Shown: piece after piece, positions 9,401 through 17,177 of the stretch
Layout of the letters: every line of letters begins with the position of its first letter
How positions within the stretch are numbered: position 1 is the stretch's first letter
From: Jimgerdemannia flammicorona
Lineage: Eukaryota > Mucoromycota > Endogonomycetes > Endogonales > Endogonaceae
DNA: 17,533 nucleotides
Reading direction: 5' to 3'
NCBI GenBank assembly: GCA_003990745.1
Contig: RBNI01002785.1
Location: 1 to 17,533 of the forward strand
The notes under the pieces: generated by a model
What the model saw: the letters and a program-made list of their open reading frames with translations, nothing else
Databases searched by the model: none
Told to the model about the DNA's origin: nothing
Translations under genes and position numbers: made by a program

Positions 9401-10662
9401 TCATAAACTTCCCTATGAGTTCGGTTGAGAAAAGGCACCAGATGTCCTATGATGGTTCCTTTCAGCAAAATGATGGTCTCCCAGCTTTGGTTGGTTCCTT
9501 GGGAGTGTACTGGATTCATCTTGTCAGGGAATGTGTGTCCCTCTATGTCTAGGTGTGGGATATCTTCTTTGGGTTCAAAGAAGAGATTTCTGGGGTCAGG
9601 TGGTGCAAAGATTTCGAAGGTAGTTTGTTCTCCAGGCTCCAAGATGAGATTCTTGTGTAGTCTGACTGGTTGGCAGTACACTTGCTGGGGAACATTCCTC
9701 TTGAGGTAGTTGACTTGAAGGAGATGTACCTCCTTCTTGTCTGAACTTCCAAATCTCTTTTCTTGTCTTGTTCCTTTAGTTAGTTTGGAGACTTCCTGTA
9801 ACTGTGGGGTCTTGACCTTCATGAAGACTGCTTGGGCAATCTTCTGTCCTCTAATAATTCGGTACCATTCTGCACTGCTGTTGTGTAGGATAACCTTGAT
9901 TTTGCCTGTATATCTAGGGTCAATAGTTCCTCCTTCTACAGTTATCCCTTGTCTGGCAAGTCCAGACCTTGAGGTCAATTGAATATAAGCTCCTTGGGGT
10001 GGCTGCATAGCTAGTCCAGTTCTGACCATGAAGGTCTTTCCAGGCTTGATAGATTCATCCTCCAGGCTGTGAAGATCATATCCTACATCTTCTGGGTGGG
10101 CTTTGGTTGGGGGTTTGGCTTTTGGGTGCAGCAGGACATACTGGGCAATATCCTTGCTGAGTTTGGGCTTTCCTAGGGCTGAAGCTCCACTAGCAGAGAG
10201 CCTCCAAGCTCTGAGGTTGAGGTGTGGCCATCTGGCTCCAGTAGAAGGGTCTCGGAGGTAATTAATTCCCCTTCTTCCTGTAGGGTCTAGGGCTTCCATG
10301 AAGTTGGCAGCATCTTCTGCCCATCCTTGGCAGGTAGCATGTCTAATGAGAGCTAGGATATCTTCTCCCAAATCGTAGATCTTGAGGATTCTTCTTCCTG
10401 GCTTCTTGGTCTGGCTTTTTCGAATCTGGCTTTTTCTGATCTGGCTCCAGTCATCTCCTTTCTTCAAAGTATGCACTGCAACATCATAGCTGAGATGAAT
10501 CTTCTGATGTCTGCAGTCTTGGCAGTCAGGGTGTTTCCCATGGTTGCAATATCCCATTGCTTGAAAATGGTGTTTCTTGCTATTTATCTCTTGCTGTCTT
10601 GGAAACTGATATCCATCTTGATCATAGGTTGGTGGAAGGGTAGACAAGGGGTATATCTCTGT
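9331..10662 (-). CDS. dUTPase domain and dUTPase-like tail of the Gag-Pro polyprotein
   Basis: Open from after the TGA at 10665-10663 to the TAG at 9333-9331; it is the last part of the gag-protease frame. Counting from 10647, residues 33-52 hold a Cys/His cluster (YCNHGKHPDCQDCRHQ). Residues about 172-302 (about 10134-9742) contain all five trimeric-dUTPase motifs: GYDLHS (189-194), SRSGLARQG (226-234), GGTIDPRYTGKIKV (239-252, with the conserved Asp and Tyr), RGQKIAQ (266-272) and a C-terminal RFGSSD (298-303) resembling the phosphate-binding arm. Such enzymes hydrolyse dUTP and keep uracil out of new cDNA. Residues about 330-410 look like a second, degenerate barrel of the same fold. Catalytic residues appear intact, but upstream stops disconnect the domain from gag. 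RT follows through the frameshift site. Confidence 0.9.
   Translation of the reverse strand, partial: TEIYPLSTLPPTYDQDGYQFPRQQEINSKKHHFQAMGYCNHGKHPDCQDCRHQKIHLSYDVAVHTLKKGDDWSQIRKSQIRKSQTKKPGRRILKIYDLGEDILALIRHATCQGWAEDAANFMEALDPTGRRGINYLRDPSTGARWPHLNLRAWRLSASGASALGKPKLSKDIAQYVLLHPKAKPPTKAHPEDVGYDLHSLEDESIKPGKTFMVRTGLAMQPPQGAYIQLTSRSGLARQGITVEGGTIDPRYTGKIKVILHNSSAEWYRIIRGQKIAQAVFMKVKTPQLQEVSKLTKGTRQEKRFGSSDKKEVHLLQVNYLKRNVPQQVYCQPVRLHKNLILEPGEQTTFEIFAPPDPRNLFFEPKEDIPHLDIEGHTFPDKMNPVHSQGTNQSWETIILLKGTIIGHLVPFLNRTHREVYELNLLGNGKRSQKKGKAPLRPRR
9382..9388 (-). promoter_or_regulatory. Probable -1 ribosomal frameshift heptamer GGGAAAT
   Basis: On the - strand G GGA AAT is phased as X XXY YYZ in the dUTPase frame. 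Slipping back one base gives GGG AAA TGG, exactly the RT frame. It lies within the 67-base window (9400-9334) where both frames are open. Eight bases after it, ATCTC (9373-9369) can pair with GAGAT (9337-9333) around a 31-base loop that may hold an inner stem; the pairing is short and unproven. GGGAAA-type heptamers are, as I recall, used by lentiviruses such as FIV and visna. Confidence 0.75.
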
Positions 10663-11481
10663 TCAGGTGAAAAAACCTTGTCCCCTAAATCGACTTTGTA
10701 ATTTTGTAGTGACTTCCTGGAAGGTAGTGGACTGTGCAAGAGTAGTTGGGGGTTCTGGTCTCTGGAGTCTCTGTCTTTCTTGTTGGTCCAACAAATGACA
10801 CTGATAGCAGTAGTCTTGGGGAGAGTGGAAGACCATTTGGTGTGGACATCTTCCTAGCCGAAAAGCTTTCTCTTGGTGAGTCTCTTTCTTGGGAATGATG
10901 GTGATTGTACTGGGTCCTTCTTCTATATTCCAAGGGTCATTGTTTTCAGGTGGTGTCTAGCGAGGATCATCTCAGGGAATGAGTTCAGGGACCTCTTCTT
11001 CATTGGGTGCTTCTTGTTCAGGAACTTCTTGGTCAGAAGTTTCTTCTTCCTCGGATGATTCTTGATTCCAAATCACTTGTACTTCTGCAGCTTCAGTTGC
11101 AGGTATTTCTGGAACATGTCTGCATTTCTTCTTCTTTCTTCTGCACTCTGGGCAGGCTGTGCCAGGCGATTTCCTTGTTCCCATAATCTTGGAGGAGTGC
11201 TCAGGACACCTGTGTCTCTTGAGGTATGTAGGGCATCCTTTGATTTCTCCTGCAATGGCTCCAATGGTGATAGGGATGGTATTCTTAGCCCACACATTGT
11301 CTTCTGGTCTATCATCCACCAGGTTGATTCGGGGATTGAGTCTGGGATCATTTCCATCTTCAGACTATTCCTCTTCTTCTGTAGTAGATTCTTCACTACT
11401 GGCATACTCTTCCTGAATGGTGACCTTCTTCTTCTTCTTTGATTGTTCATAGCTGGTCACCTTAACTCTGTACTTCTTGCC
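10663..11481 (-). pseudogene. Cys-rich acidic linker between protease and dUTPase
   Basis: Same frame as gag, protease and dUTPase. The first part is basic and acidic by turns (a run of five Lys, then Glu-rich). A Cys cluster follows at about 11250-11120 (GCPTYLKRHRCPEH, then ACPECRRKKKKCRH), then a long Glu-rich stretch (about 11080-10975) and a second pair, YCYQCH (about 10805-10790). The spacing suggests zinc binding, but I recognise no family. Stops: TAG 11367-11365, TGA 10974-10972, TAG 10959-10957 and TGA 10665-10663. No indel is needed. It may extend into the Cys/His cluster at the start of the dUTPase block. Confidence 0.6.
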
Positions 11482-11919
11482 TCAGTAGTCAAACTTGAGT
11501 ACTTGTTGGCCGATATCAACAACTGCATTCATTTCCTTTATCCAGTTGGTGCCAAGGATCATGTCATAGGTGACAGCTTCTGTGACAACAGCTTTGGGAA
11601 TAGAGAACTGAATGTGTCCCAGAGAAATAGTGATATTTTGTACTTCTCCAAGAGATTGAGTTCGGGCTCCATCTGCTACTATGATGCTGAGGTTGGATGG
11701 TCCATCAATGGGCCATTGGAGGGTGTCCAGGAATCGTTTGGCAATGACACAGACAGCTGCTCCTGTGTCTATAAGGATTTTTGCTTTTTGTCCTCCAATA
11801 TCTCCATGTAAGTAGGTGCTGACATGTCTCTCAGCTGCTTGAACAGGGATGGAAGCTGGTTCTTGCTGTGGGATTGGGACTCGGCCGGTGCTGGACCTTG
11901 TTGTTCTCAGCAATTTGTT
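11482..11919 (-). pseudogene. Retroviral-type aspartic protease
   Basis: Matures the polyprotein. The active-site motif is ILIDTGAAVCVIA, with DTGA at residues 49-52 of the segment starting at 11913 (about 11769-11758). The flap region follows, and the second conserved strand reads YDMILGTNWIKEMNAVVD, matching the ILG-x-(D/N)W signature of Ty3/gypsy proteases. The domain itself is uninterrupted, but it is bounded by a TGA at 11922-11920 on the gag side and a TGA at 11484-11482 right after VLKFDY. Both are probably decayed sense codons, because the frame continues on each side. Confidence 0.85.
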
Positions 11920-12405
11920 TCAAACTCCAGCTGGTATCAGTTACAAGAACTGTAGGAGAGGGACTTCCATCTTGGCTTCTTGAATCTTCTGCCATGCTTC
12001 ATTGTAAATGTCTCTAGGCATGGTCTTTGGAGTGTACTTCTTCTTGGGCTTTGAAACAGCAGGTCTCCATTCTTCTTGTTCCATTTCTTCATCTTCTGGT
12101 GGCAACTCATTTGTTTCGGGCACAAATGGTGAGGGAGTTCAGGGAGGTGTGTCTATCTGTTCTTTCTCATGCTCTTCATCTTCTTCCTGGATCATTCTTC
12201 TGCTGACATTTCTGGATGGCCTTCCCACAGGTCTCTTCCTTTTCTCTGCTGGGTAAACTGTTTTTCGGGTGCTAACCTTGGTGGGGTACAAGTCTAGGTC
12301 ACTGTAGTCTTCACTGTTGCTTGCTTCTTCGAAATCTTCAACAGGATGGGCTTCAGTCTTCTTGTACTAAGTGTCATTCCTTCGGTTCGGTGGTTCTGAG
12401 TCCCT
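11920..12405 (-). pseudogene. Charged spacer between gag zinc knuckle and protease
   Basis: Continues the gag frame. Low-complexity and charged, with a basic patch (RKRPVGRPSRN region, about 12240-12200) and Glu-rich blocks (about 12185-12150 and 12100-12060). Stops at 12369-12367 (TAG), 12141-12139 (TGA), 11943-11941 (TAA) and 11922-11920 (TGA). The KRPVGRPSR stretch resembles AT-hook-like or nuclear-targeting basic motifs only loosely. No enzymatic domain is visible. Confidence 0.5.
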
Positions 12406-13848
12406 TCAGTCACTTCTTTTGTTGTCACACTTGGTGGTATAGTGTCCGAATTGTCCACAGTGGAAGCATTGGACTTGGGCTCTGTCTCGGGCAGGGTACC
12501 TTCTTTCTTCTTGCTGGTAATTCCTGTTATCTCTTGGTGGGTAACCTTGGCTCCTCTGTGATGGGTATGCTCTGTTGTCCTGGTAGCTCCGATTTTTACA
12601 TATGGTGAGTTTTTCAATCTGTCCAACCAATCGGTCCAGTTTGGAGCTAAGGTCTTGGATTTCGCTTCTGTCCTTCTTTCCTTCTTTGGCTGGCCTTCTT
12701 TCTTCGGATCTTTCTTGTCCTTGAAGGAGTCCTTGTAGGGCTTTGACCAGGATGTCTTCCTTCTCTTCTTTTCTGTCATGATCACTCCAAGTAGTTCCTC
12801 GTCTGACATCAAAGTATCCTTGGGCTGCATCTACTTGTTCCTCGGATCTTCTGATGTCTAGGGTGCAGACATGCTGAGCAATGTTTGGGGGAATTCCATT
12901 CATGAAGGTCATTGGACCTATGATGTCTTGGTTGGTGGCATTGAACCTGGCAGAATGCATTCTCTTCTGAATTCTTGTGAAGAAGGCTCTGGGTGATTCT
13001 CCAAGATTCATCTTCATTCCCATGATGGATTCCTGAGCCTTGTGGCAGGTTTCGTTTTCTGCATATTTTTCGATGAGCCAGTGGACCATGGCCTCATATT
13101 CTAGCTCGTCAGACATTGCTGCTTGTATCTGTCTTGCTAGTTCTGAATCTCAGTTGTTTGCTGTTTGATGGAAAATTCCTCTGGCTGGCTCTCTGAGCTG
13201 GGCTTTGTAGATGGCAATTTTTCTTTCATCTGAGAGGTTTCTCAAGGCTGCAATTCCTTCAATTCCATTAAGGAATTCTCTGGGGTCTTCCTCTGGGTAT
13301 CCTGCAAAGGTTGGCAATGAAGTGGCCATTTCTTCGTCACTTTCTTCTGATTCTGGTTCAGGTTCGGATTCGGATTCTGATTCACTTTCTGAGCTTTCAC
13401 TGGAGATGGGGGTGCTTGGGTATTCTGAGGATAGTGTTCTGGTCCTTGGGCAGAGTGGAATAGGCCTAGGTAATCTTGTAGGGGCTACTTCCAGTCCTTC
13501 AAGGGGTTGTGGTAAGGGTTCTATTGATGAGATTGGTGGGGCTGGGGAGGGTTGTCTGGCTGTAAAGTGTTGGGTTCGTGTGATAAGATCTTCTAGTTCT
13601 TGTGCAAGTTCTTCGAAATCTCTAACAGGGCTATCTGTATTGTCTGGTTGATCTGGTTGGGGATTTCGGGCTGTACTGCCTTCTGGTTCTGGTTGGGATC
13701 CTTCTGATACTGGGTAATTGGCAAGTCTCGAAGTAATTACTTCTCTTTCTGTCCAGATGCTGGTGATAACTGGTTCTCTTGTAGTAGCAGAGGTTAGTGT
13801 TGGGTCAAATGTATCCAGTTTGACTGTGGGTTCTTGTGAGCTGAAAAG
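12406..13848 (-). pseudogene. gag: Gag (capsid and nucleocapsid)
   Basis: Structural protein that packages the RNA. The frame is open from 13848 to the TGA at 12408-12406, with one internal TGA at 13152-13150. The first 170 or so codons are disordered-looking, rich in Pro, Ser, Thr and Glu, with a Ser-Glu alternating tract near 13400-13330. The capsid-like part begins around LPTFAGYPEEDPREFLNGIE (about 13315-13255) and continues through MKMNLGESPRAFFTRIQKRM (about 13030-12965), typical of fungal Ty3/gypsy Gag. A CCHC zinc knuckle, CFHCGQFGHYTTKC, sits at 12468-12427. The start is unsettled: an ATG at 13852-13850 near the primer site is in another frame, and the first in-frame ATG is at 13329-13327. 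The terminal TGA could be a natural readthrough stop or one more decayed codon. Confidence 0.85.
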
Positions 13849-13867
13849 TCATGTTGATTTTGAAATC

Positions 13868-13885
13868 TTCCCAGTTGAGCCCCCA
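13868..13885 (-). other. Primer binding site, tRNA-Pro-like
   Basis: Two bases after the end of the 5' LTR (13888), the - strand reads TGGGGGCTCAACTGGGAA. It would pair with a tRNA 3' end carrying CCA, discriminator C, and a T-stem strand CCCAG preceded by UU. C73 and that T-arm fit eukaryotic tRNA-Pro, and the first nine bases equal the tRNA-Pro site of murine leukaemia virus. Assigning the tRNA is inference without the host tRNA set. Confidence 0.65.
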
Positions 13886-14992
13886 AATGTAACGTGCTGG
13901 CTCAATGGAGGCAAATTACAAGGTTGGGGGTTGATGTAGTTTGGCTTGAGCCCCCAGTTACTTTGTCAAAAAGTAACAAAATATTCTAAGATTTCCTGAG
14001 GTCTTTGGTGTTTGGTGGTATAATAGTCAAAACTGGATATCTGCGAGCGATTCTAGCAATTTCCTTATTGGGACAGTTCTCTGGGTGTGGCGGTGATCTG
14101 TGTTTGGCAGAATTCATGTGTAGCGTGACGGGTTCCTAATTTGGGTCAACTGAGAATGCTGCGATTTTGTGTAGCATGACGATCTTCAAAAGTATGTATG
14201 ACAGTCTGGCAATTTGGCGGTTCTCCTTATGTGATTTCTGTGCGATGATCCTTGTGTAGCACAGCGGGTTCCTTATGCAGGACATTCTAATAATTGGGCG
14301 GGTAACTCGATTTGGCTCACTGGGAATTGTACTGGTACGGTTCCTTCTGTACCGGGCTCACTGGGAACAACAAATAACTTGGCGGCGGATAATTCAGATA
14401 ACTCAGATAACTCGGATGTCGTGAATCAGACTCTTCTGAGAATAATAACTCAGGTGGCACAGATTATTTGGATGTCACAGATTCTTCCTGAATCGGCGGC
14501 TTCAACTGGGAATACGAATAACTCAAAAACAGCAGATGATGCAGATTCTTCCTGAATTGGTGGACTTCTTGAAAATGGCAGCTTAACTGGGAATTAACTC
14601 ATATTCTTGGCAAGTTACATCAAAGACTGGCTTCATTTGTGCGGGGTTATGTCATAGACTGGCTCCACTGCGAAGTTGCATCGGAAACTGGCTTGTACAA
14701 GAAAGGCAGGCTTCTGGGAATGCGGCAGAAGGGCGAAAGTCTTTCAGGCTTATCTGGCAAGTGAACCAAAACGTAGCGGACTTCTCTTGAAAACAGACTC
14801 ATTCTTTGTATCGGAAAGTGGACCGGAGTGGGAAAGGGACAAAGCTCACAATCTCTTAGTAGTGGCTGTAGAGCAGGCATTTCTCCTAAGTATTGCAATC
14901 CAATTCCTTTAGGATCAAGTGGCTTTTGGCAGGCATATCTCTCGAAGTGTAGTAGGCAGACTTGTCTTTTGCTTTGTATTTCGGAACTGAGG

Positions 14993-14998
14993 TTTATT
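14993..14998 (-). terminator. Likely polyadenylation signal AATAAA in the 5' LTR
   Basis: Counterpart of the signal at 6007-6012. It lies about 165-170 bases downstream of the TATA-like box, so R is probably between about 15140 and 14970. Inferred from position only. Confidence 0.4.
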
Positions 14999-15086
14999 CA
15001 CTCTTGTCTCTGGGGTAATTTATACAAGTTGGTTGCTATCTGGTTACTATGTGGCTAACTATAGATTTGCTATCTATGGCAAGTTG

Positions 15087-15143
15087 TGCAGGTCCAGCAC
15101 AAGTGTATAGGTCCGGCACAGGTATACAGGTCCTGCACAGATA
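15087..15143 (-). repeat. 19-bp tandem triplication in the 5' LTR
   Basis: Units start at 15087, 15106 and 15125, the same register as in the left LTR, with transitions between units and copies. It lies just downstream of the TATA-like box in element sense. Confidence 0.75.
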
Positions 15144-15163
15144 TACCTTATCTGGTAGTCTGG

Positions 15164-15172
15164 CTATTTATA
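15164..15172 (-). promoter_or_regulatory. TATA-like box of the element promoter (5' LTR)
   Basis: The - strand reads TATAAATAG. Transcription starting 25-35 bases downstream would begin at about 15140-15130, at the edge of the 19-bp repeats. A second, weaker TATAAATT lies at 15024-15017. Confidence 0.5.
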
Positions 15173-15286
15173 CAGTTTCCACAGCAATGGTTGCTGGTTA
15201 CTATACTGGGTATTCATGTCATCTGGCTAATTGTTTGCATCATCTGGCTAAGGTATAATTCAGGTGGTACATCCTGGTTCATCACA

Positions 15287-15290
15287 CTAT
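15287..15290. repeat. Target-site duplication CTAT (right)
   Basis: Copy of 4898-4901 flanking the right LTR, followed directly by the continuing copia frame. Confidence 0.9.
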
Positions 15291-15808
15291 GTATATTTGG
15301 TTATGAGGTATATATCCTCAACAAAAGTAATGCTATCTGGGATAAATTCAAATTCAAGATAAGTAAGTATATACTTCTTGGATACTCCAGCAAAGTGTAT
15401 CAACTATGGGATCCATATAAGTGATATATAGTTATATTACATGATGTATAGTTCAGAGAAAAAGAAAATAATTCAGAGATCCATATGGAAGTACTGATCA
15501 AAACCTCTATATCCTAGCTAATATAAATATAGCAACCAGTGCAACCATCATCCACCTCTCCAGTAGTCAATTAAAATTATTTTCAACTACTATATATATC
15601 CAAGCCTAAGCCAAGGATAATGGAGATCAAAGATGAAGATAGTGGTGAATTCTCCAATAACAAGAGATTCTCTACCTCTACAAAGAGTAAAAAGTGTTCA
15701 AATTTTTAGTAAGAAACTTGTTCAGAATTGGGAAATTATTAGGATATACCAACAAGCTCTTGATGATAATATTAGAACTACATGAGCTATGCCAAAGTAT
15801 ATGAATAC
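15287..15808 (+). pseudogene. Ty1/copia remnant, integrase C-terminus (right part)
   Basis: Continuation of the copia polyprotein interrupted at 4901. It reads LCIFGYEVYILNKS, then YILLGYSSKVYQLWDPYK (to about 15420) and, after a stop, HDV followed by FREKEN. These are the C-terminal integrase segments usually seen in copia elements (GCKAY..., FLGYS...YRLWDP..., DVxFRE). Further on the frame is weak; about 15711-15808 may be the start of the RT region but carries no catalytic motif. It is cut off at 15808 by the older gypsy LTR, and no copia RT, RNase H or LTR is seen beyond. Confidence 0.8.
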
Positions 15809-17140
15809 TGTAATGTACCTGACTCAATAGAGGCAAATTACAAGATTGGGAGTTGATGTAGTTTAGCTTGAGCCCCCAGTTACTTTGTTAAAAGCAATAA
15901 AATTTTCTTAGTATTTAGTAGTATAATAGTCAAAGCTGGATATCTGTGAGTGATTTGTATGTCAATTTCTTTATTGGGATGGTTCTTTAGATATAGTGGT
16001 AATTTCTGTATATGTGGCATAGCAATCTCCAAAAATATACAATTTCTGCATAACAATCTCTTTGTGTAGCATGATGATCTCTATGTAGTGTGGTGATCTT
16101 CAAAAGTATGTGATTTCTAGTGGATAACTCAATTTGGCATAGATTCTCCTAAATTGGCTTACTGGGAATTATACTGGCACAGATTCTTCTCACTAGGAAT
16201 ATATGGATAACTCAGATGGTGTGGATAACTCAAATAACTCAGAAGATGGATAATTCTATAACTTGGATAACTTGGATGTTATGGATAACTCAGATAACTT
16301 GGATGTTGCAAATAACTTGGGTAACTCAGAAGGCAGATTCTTGACAAGTTATATCAAAGACTGGCTTTGTTTACATGAATGGATTACTGCAAAATTGCAT
16401 CAAGAGACTGGCTTGTGGCAAGGTTCCTTATAGTAGGCTCTCTGTAAATATGGATAACTTAGAAACAGCAGTAAAGTTCTTCCTTAAACTTGATGGCAAA
16501 CTTGGATTCTTCAGGCTTATCTGGCAAGCAAACTAAAAATGTAACAAACTCTTCTTTATATTGGAAAGTAGACTAGAGTAGAAATGGCAAAGCTCACAAT
16601 CTCCTAGCAATAGCTGTAGAGCAGATATTTCTCTTAAGTATTGCAATCCTTCCTAGATCAAGTGGCTTTTAGTAGGTATATCCCTTAAAGTATAATAGGC
16701 AGACTTATCTTTTGCTTTGAATTCAGACTGAGGTTTATTCACTCTTGTCTCTGGGGTAATTTATATATTATAGTTACTACCTGGTTACTATATTACTAAT
16801 TATAAATTGCTATCTATGGCAAGTATTCCTGGAGGGTACAGTGTATCTTGAGGGTACAATATACCTTAAGAGTACAGGTAAATATACTATTTCTGATATC
16901 TCTGGTTAAATATACAAGTTGGCACAGTAAAGCAATCTTGGTTGCTTAGTATACTAGATATGATATATGACTAATTTATGAATTTGGCAGTATAATTCTG
17001 TTGCTCATCATATCAGCCCCCACTAAAAGATAGTCTGTTCTCAGATAATCCTTTAGTCATCATTCTAATGTGTATAAGTATCTTCAGTATCCTTGGTGGG
17101 TTATATATCTGATGAGAGCTAGGATGTCTTCTCCTAGATC
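15809..17140 (-). mobile_element. Older truncated gypsy copy of the same family
   Basis: 15809-17012 is a degraded LTR of the same family and orientation (TGTAATG start, CATCATA end, 1,204 bp against 1,399), with many transitions and several deletions. 17013-17076 matches 6301-6364 base for base in register (polypurine tract and 3' end of the internal region). 17090-17140 then matches 10324-10374, from the linker before the dUTPase. The remaining internal region and the other LTR are absent. CpG is nearly gone, so this copy is older than the one at 4902-15286. Confidence 0.88.
16204..16334. repeat. GGATAACT-type short tandem array in the old LTR
   Basis: About ten imperfect units built on (G/C)ATAACT(C/T) with spacing mostly 9-15 bases. 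The intact LTRs have only three or four units at the matching place (about 5400-5432 and 14386-14418), so the array is longer here. Confidence 0.6.
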
Positions 17141-17177
17141 ATTAGTATATCACAACCTGAGCTGACCCATATACATA

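Larger units (their letters stand above)
4902..15286 (-). mobile_element. Ty3/gypsy LTR retrotransposon with dUTPase domain (10,385 bp)
   Basis: A structurally complete LTR retrotransposon on the - strand, nested in a copia element. It has two 1,399-bp LTRs with TG...CA ends, a 4-bp target duplication, a primer binding site next to the right (5') LTR and a polypurine tract next to the left (3') LTR. The internal order is gag, aspartic protease, Cys-rich linker, dUTPase, RT, RNase H, integrase and an extra ORF. RT before integrase places it in Ty3/gypsy (Metaviridae). dUTPase-containing Metaviridae have, as I recall, been reported from the basidiomycete Phanerochaete; that is memory, not a search. 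Twelve stops in the gag-protease-dUTPase frame and more in integrase and the last ORF make this copy non-autonomous today. Confidence 0.95.
13888..15286 (-). repeat. 5' LTR of the gypsy element (right copy)
   Basis: From TGTAACG at 13888 to ATCACA at 15286, same length as the left LTR. As the upstream LTR in element sense it carries the promoter that would transcribe gag and pol leftwards. It differs from the left copy almost only by transitions. The internal short ORFs are conserved only because the LTRs are duplicates. Confidence 0.95.

Noticed and set aside
6341..13851. TGA possibly read as Trp (altered genetic code) in the gypsy element
   Set aside because: Conserved Trp positions in RT and integrase use TGG, and Arg fits most TGA sites as well as Trp does. 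CGA decay at CpG explains the excess.
7153..13939. + strand ORFs opposite gag and pol
   Set aside because: These are shadows of the - strand coding frames, which carry the conserved motifs.
16727..16766. A roughly 39-bp block identical in all three LTRs, suggesting selective constraint
   Set aside because: The block contains no CpG and would escape CpG-driven decay anyway. It does contain the AATAAA signal, but identity alone is not evidence of selection here.
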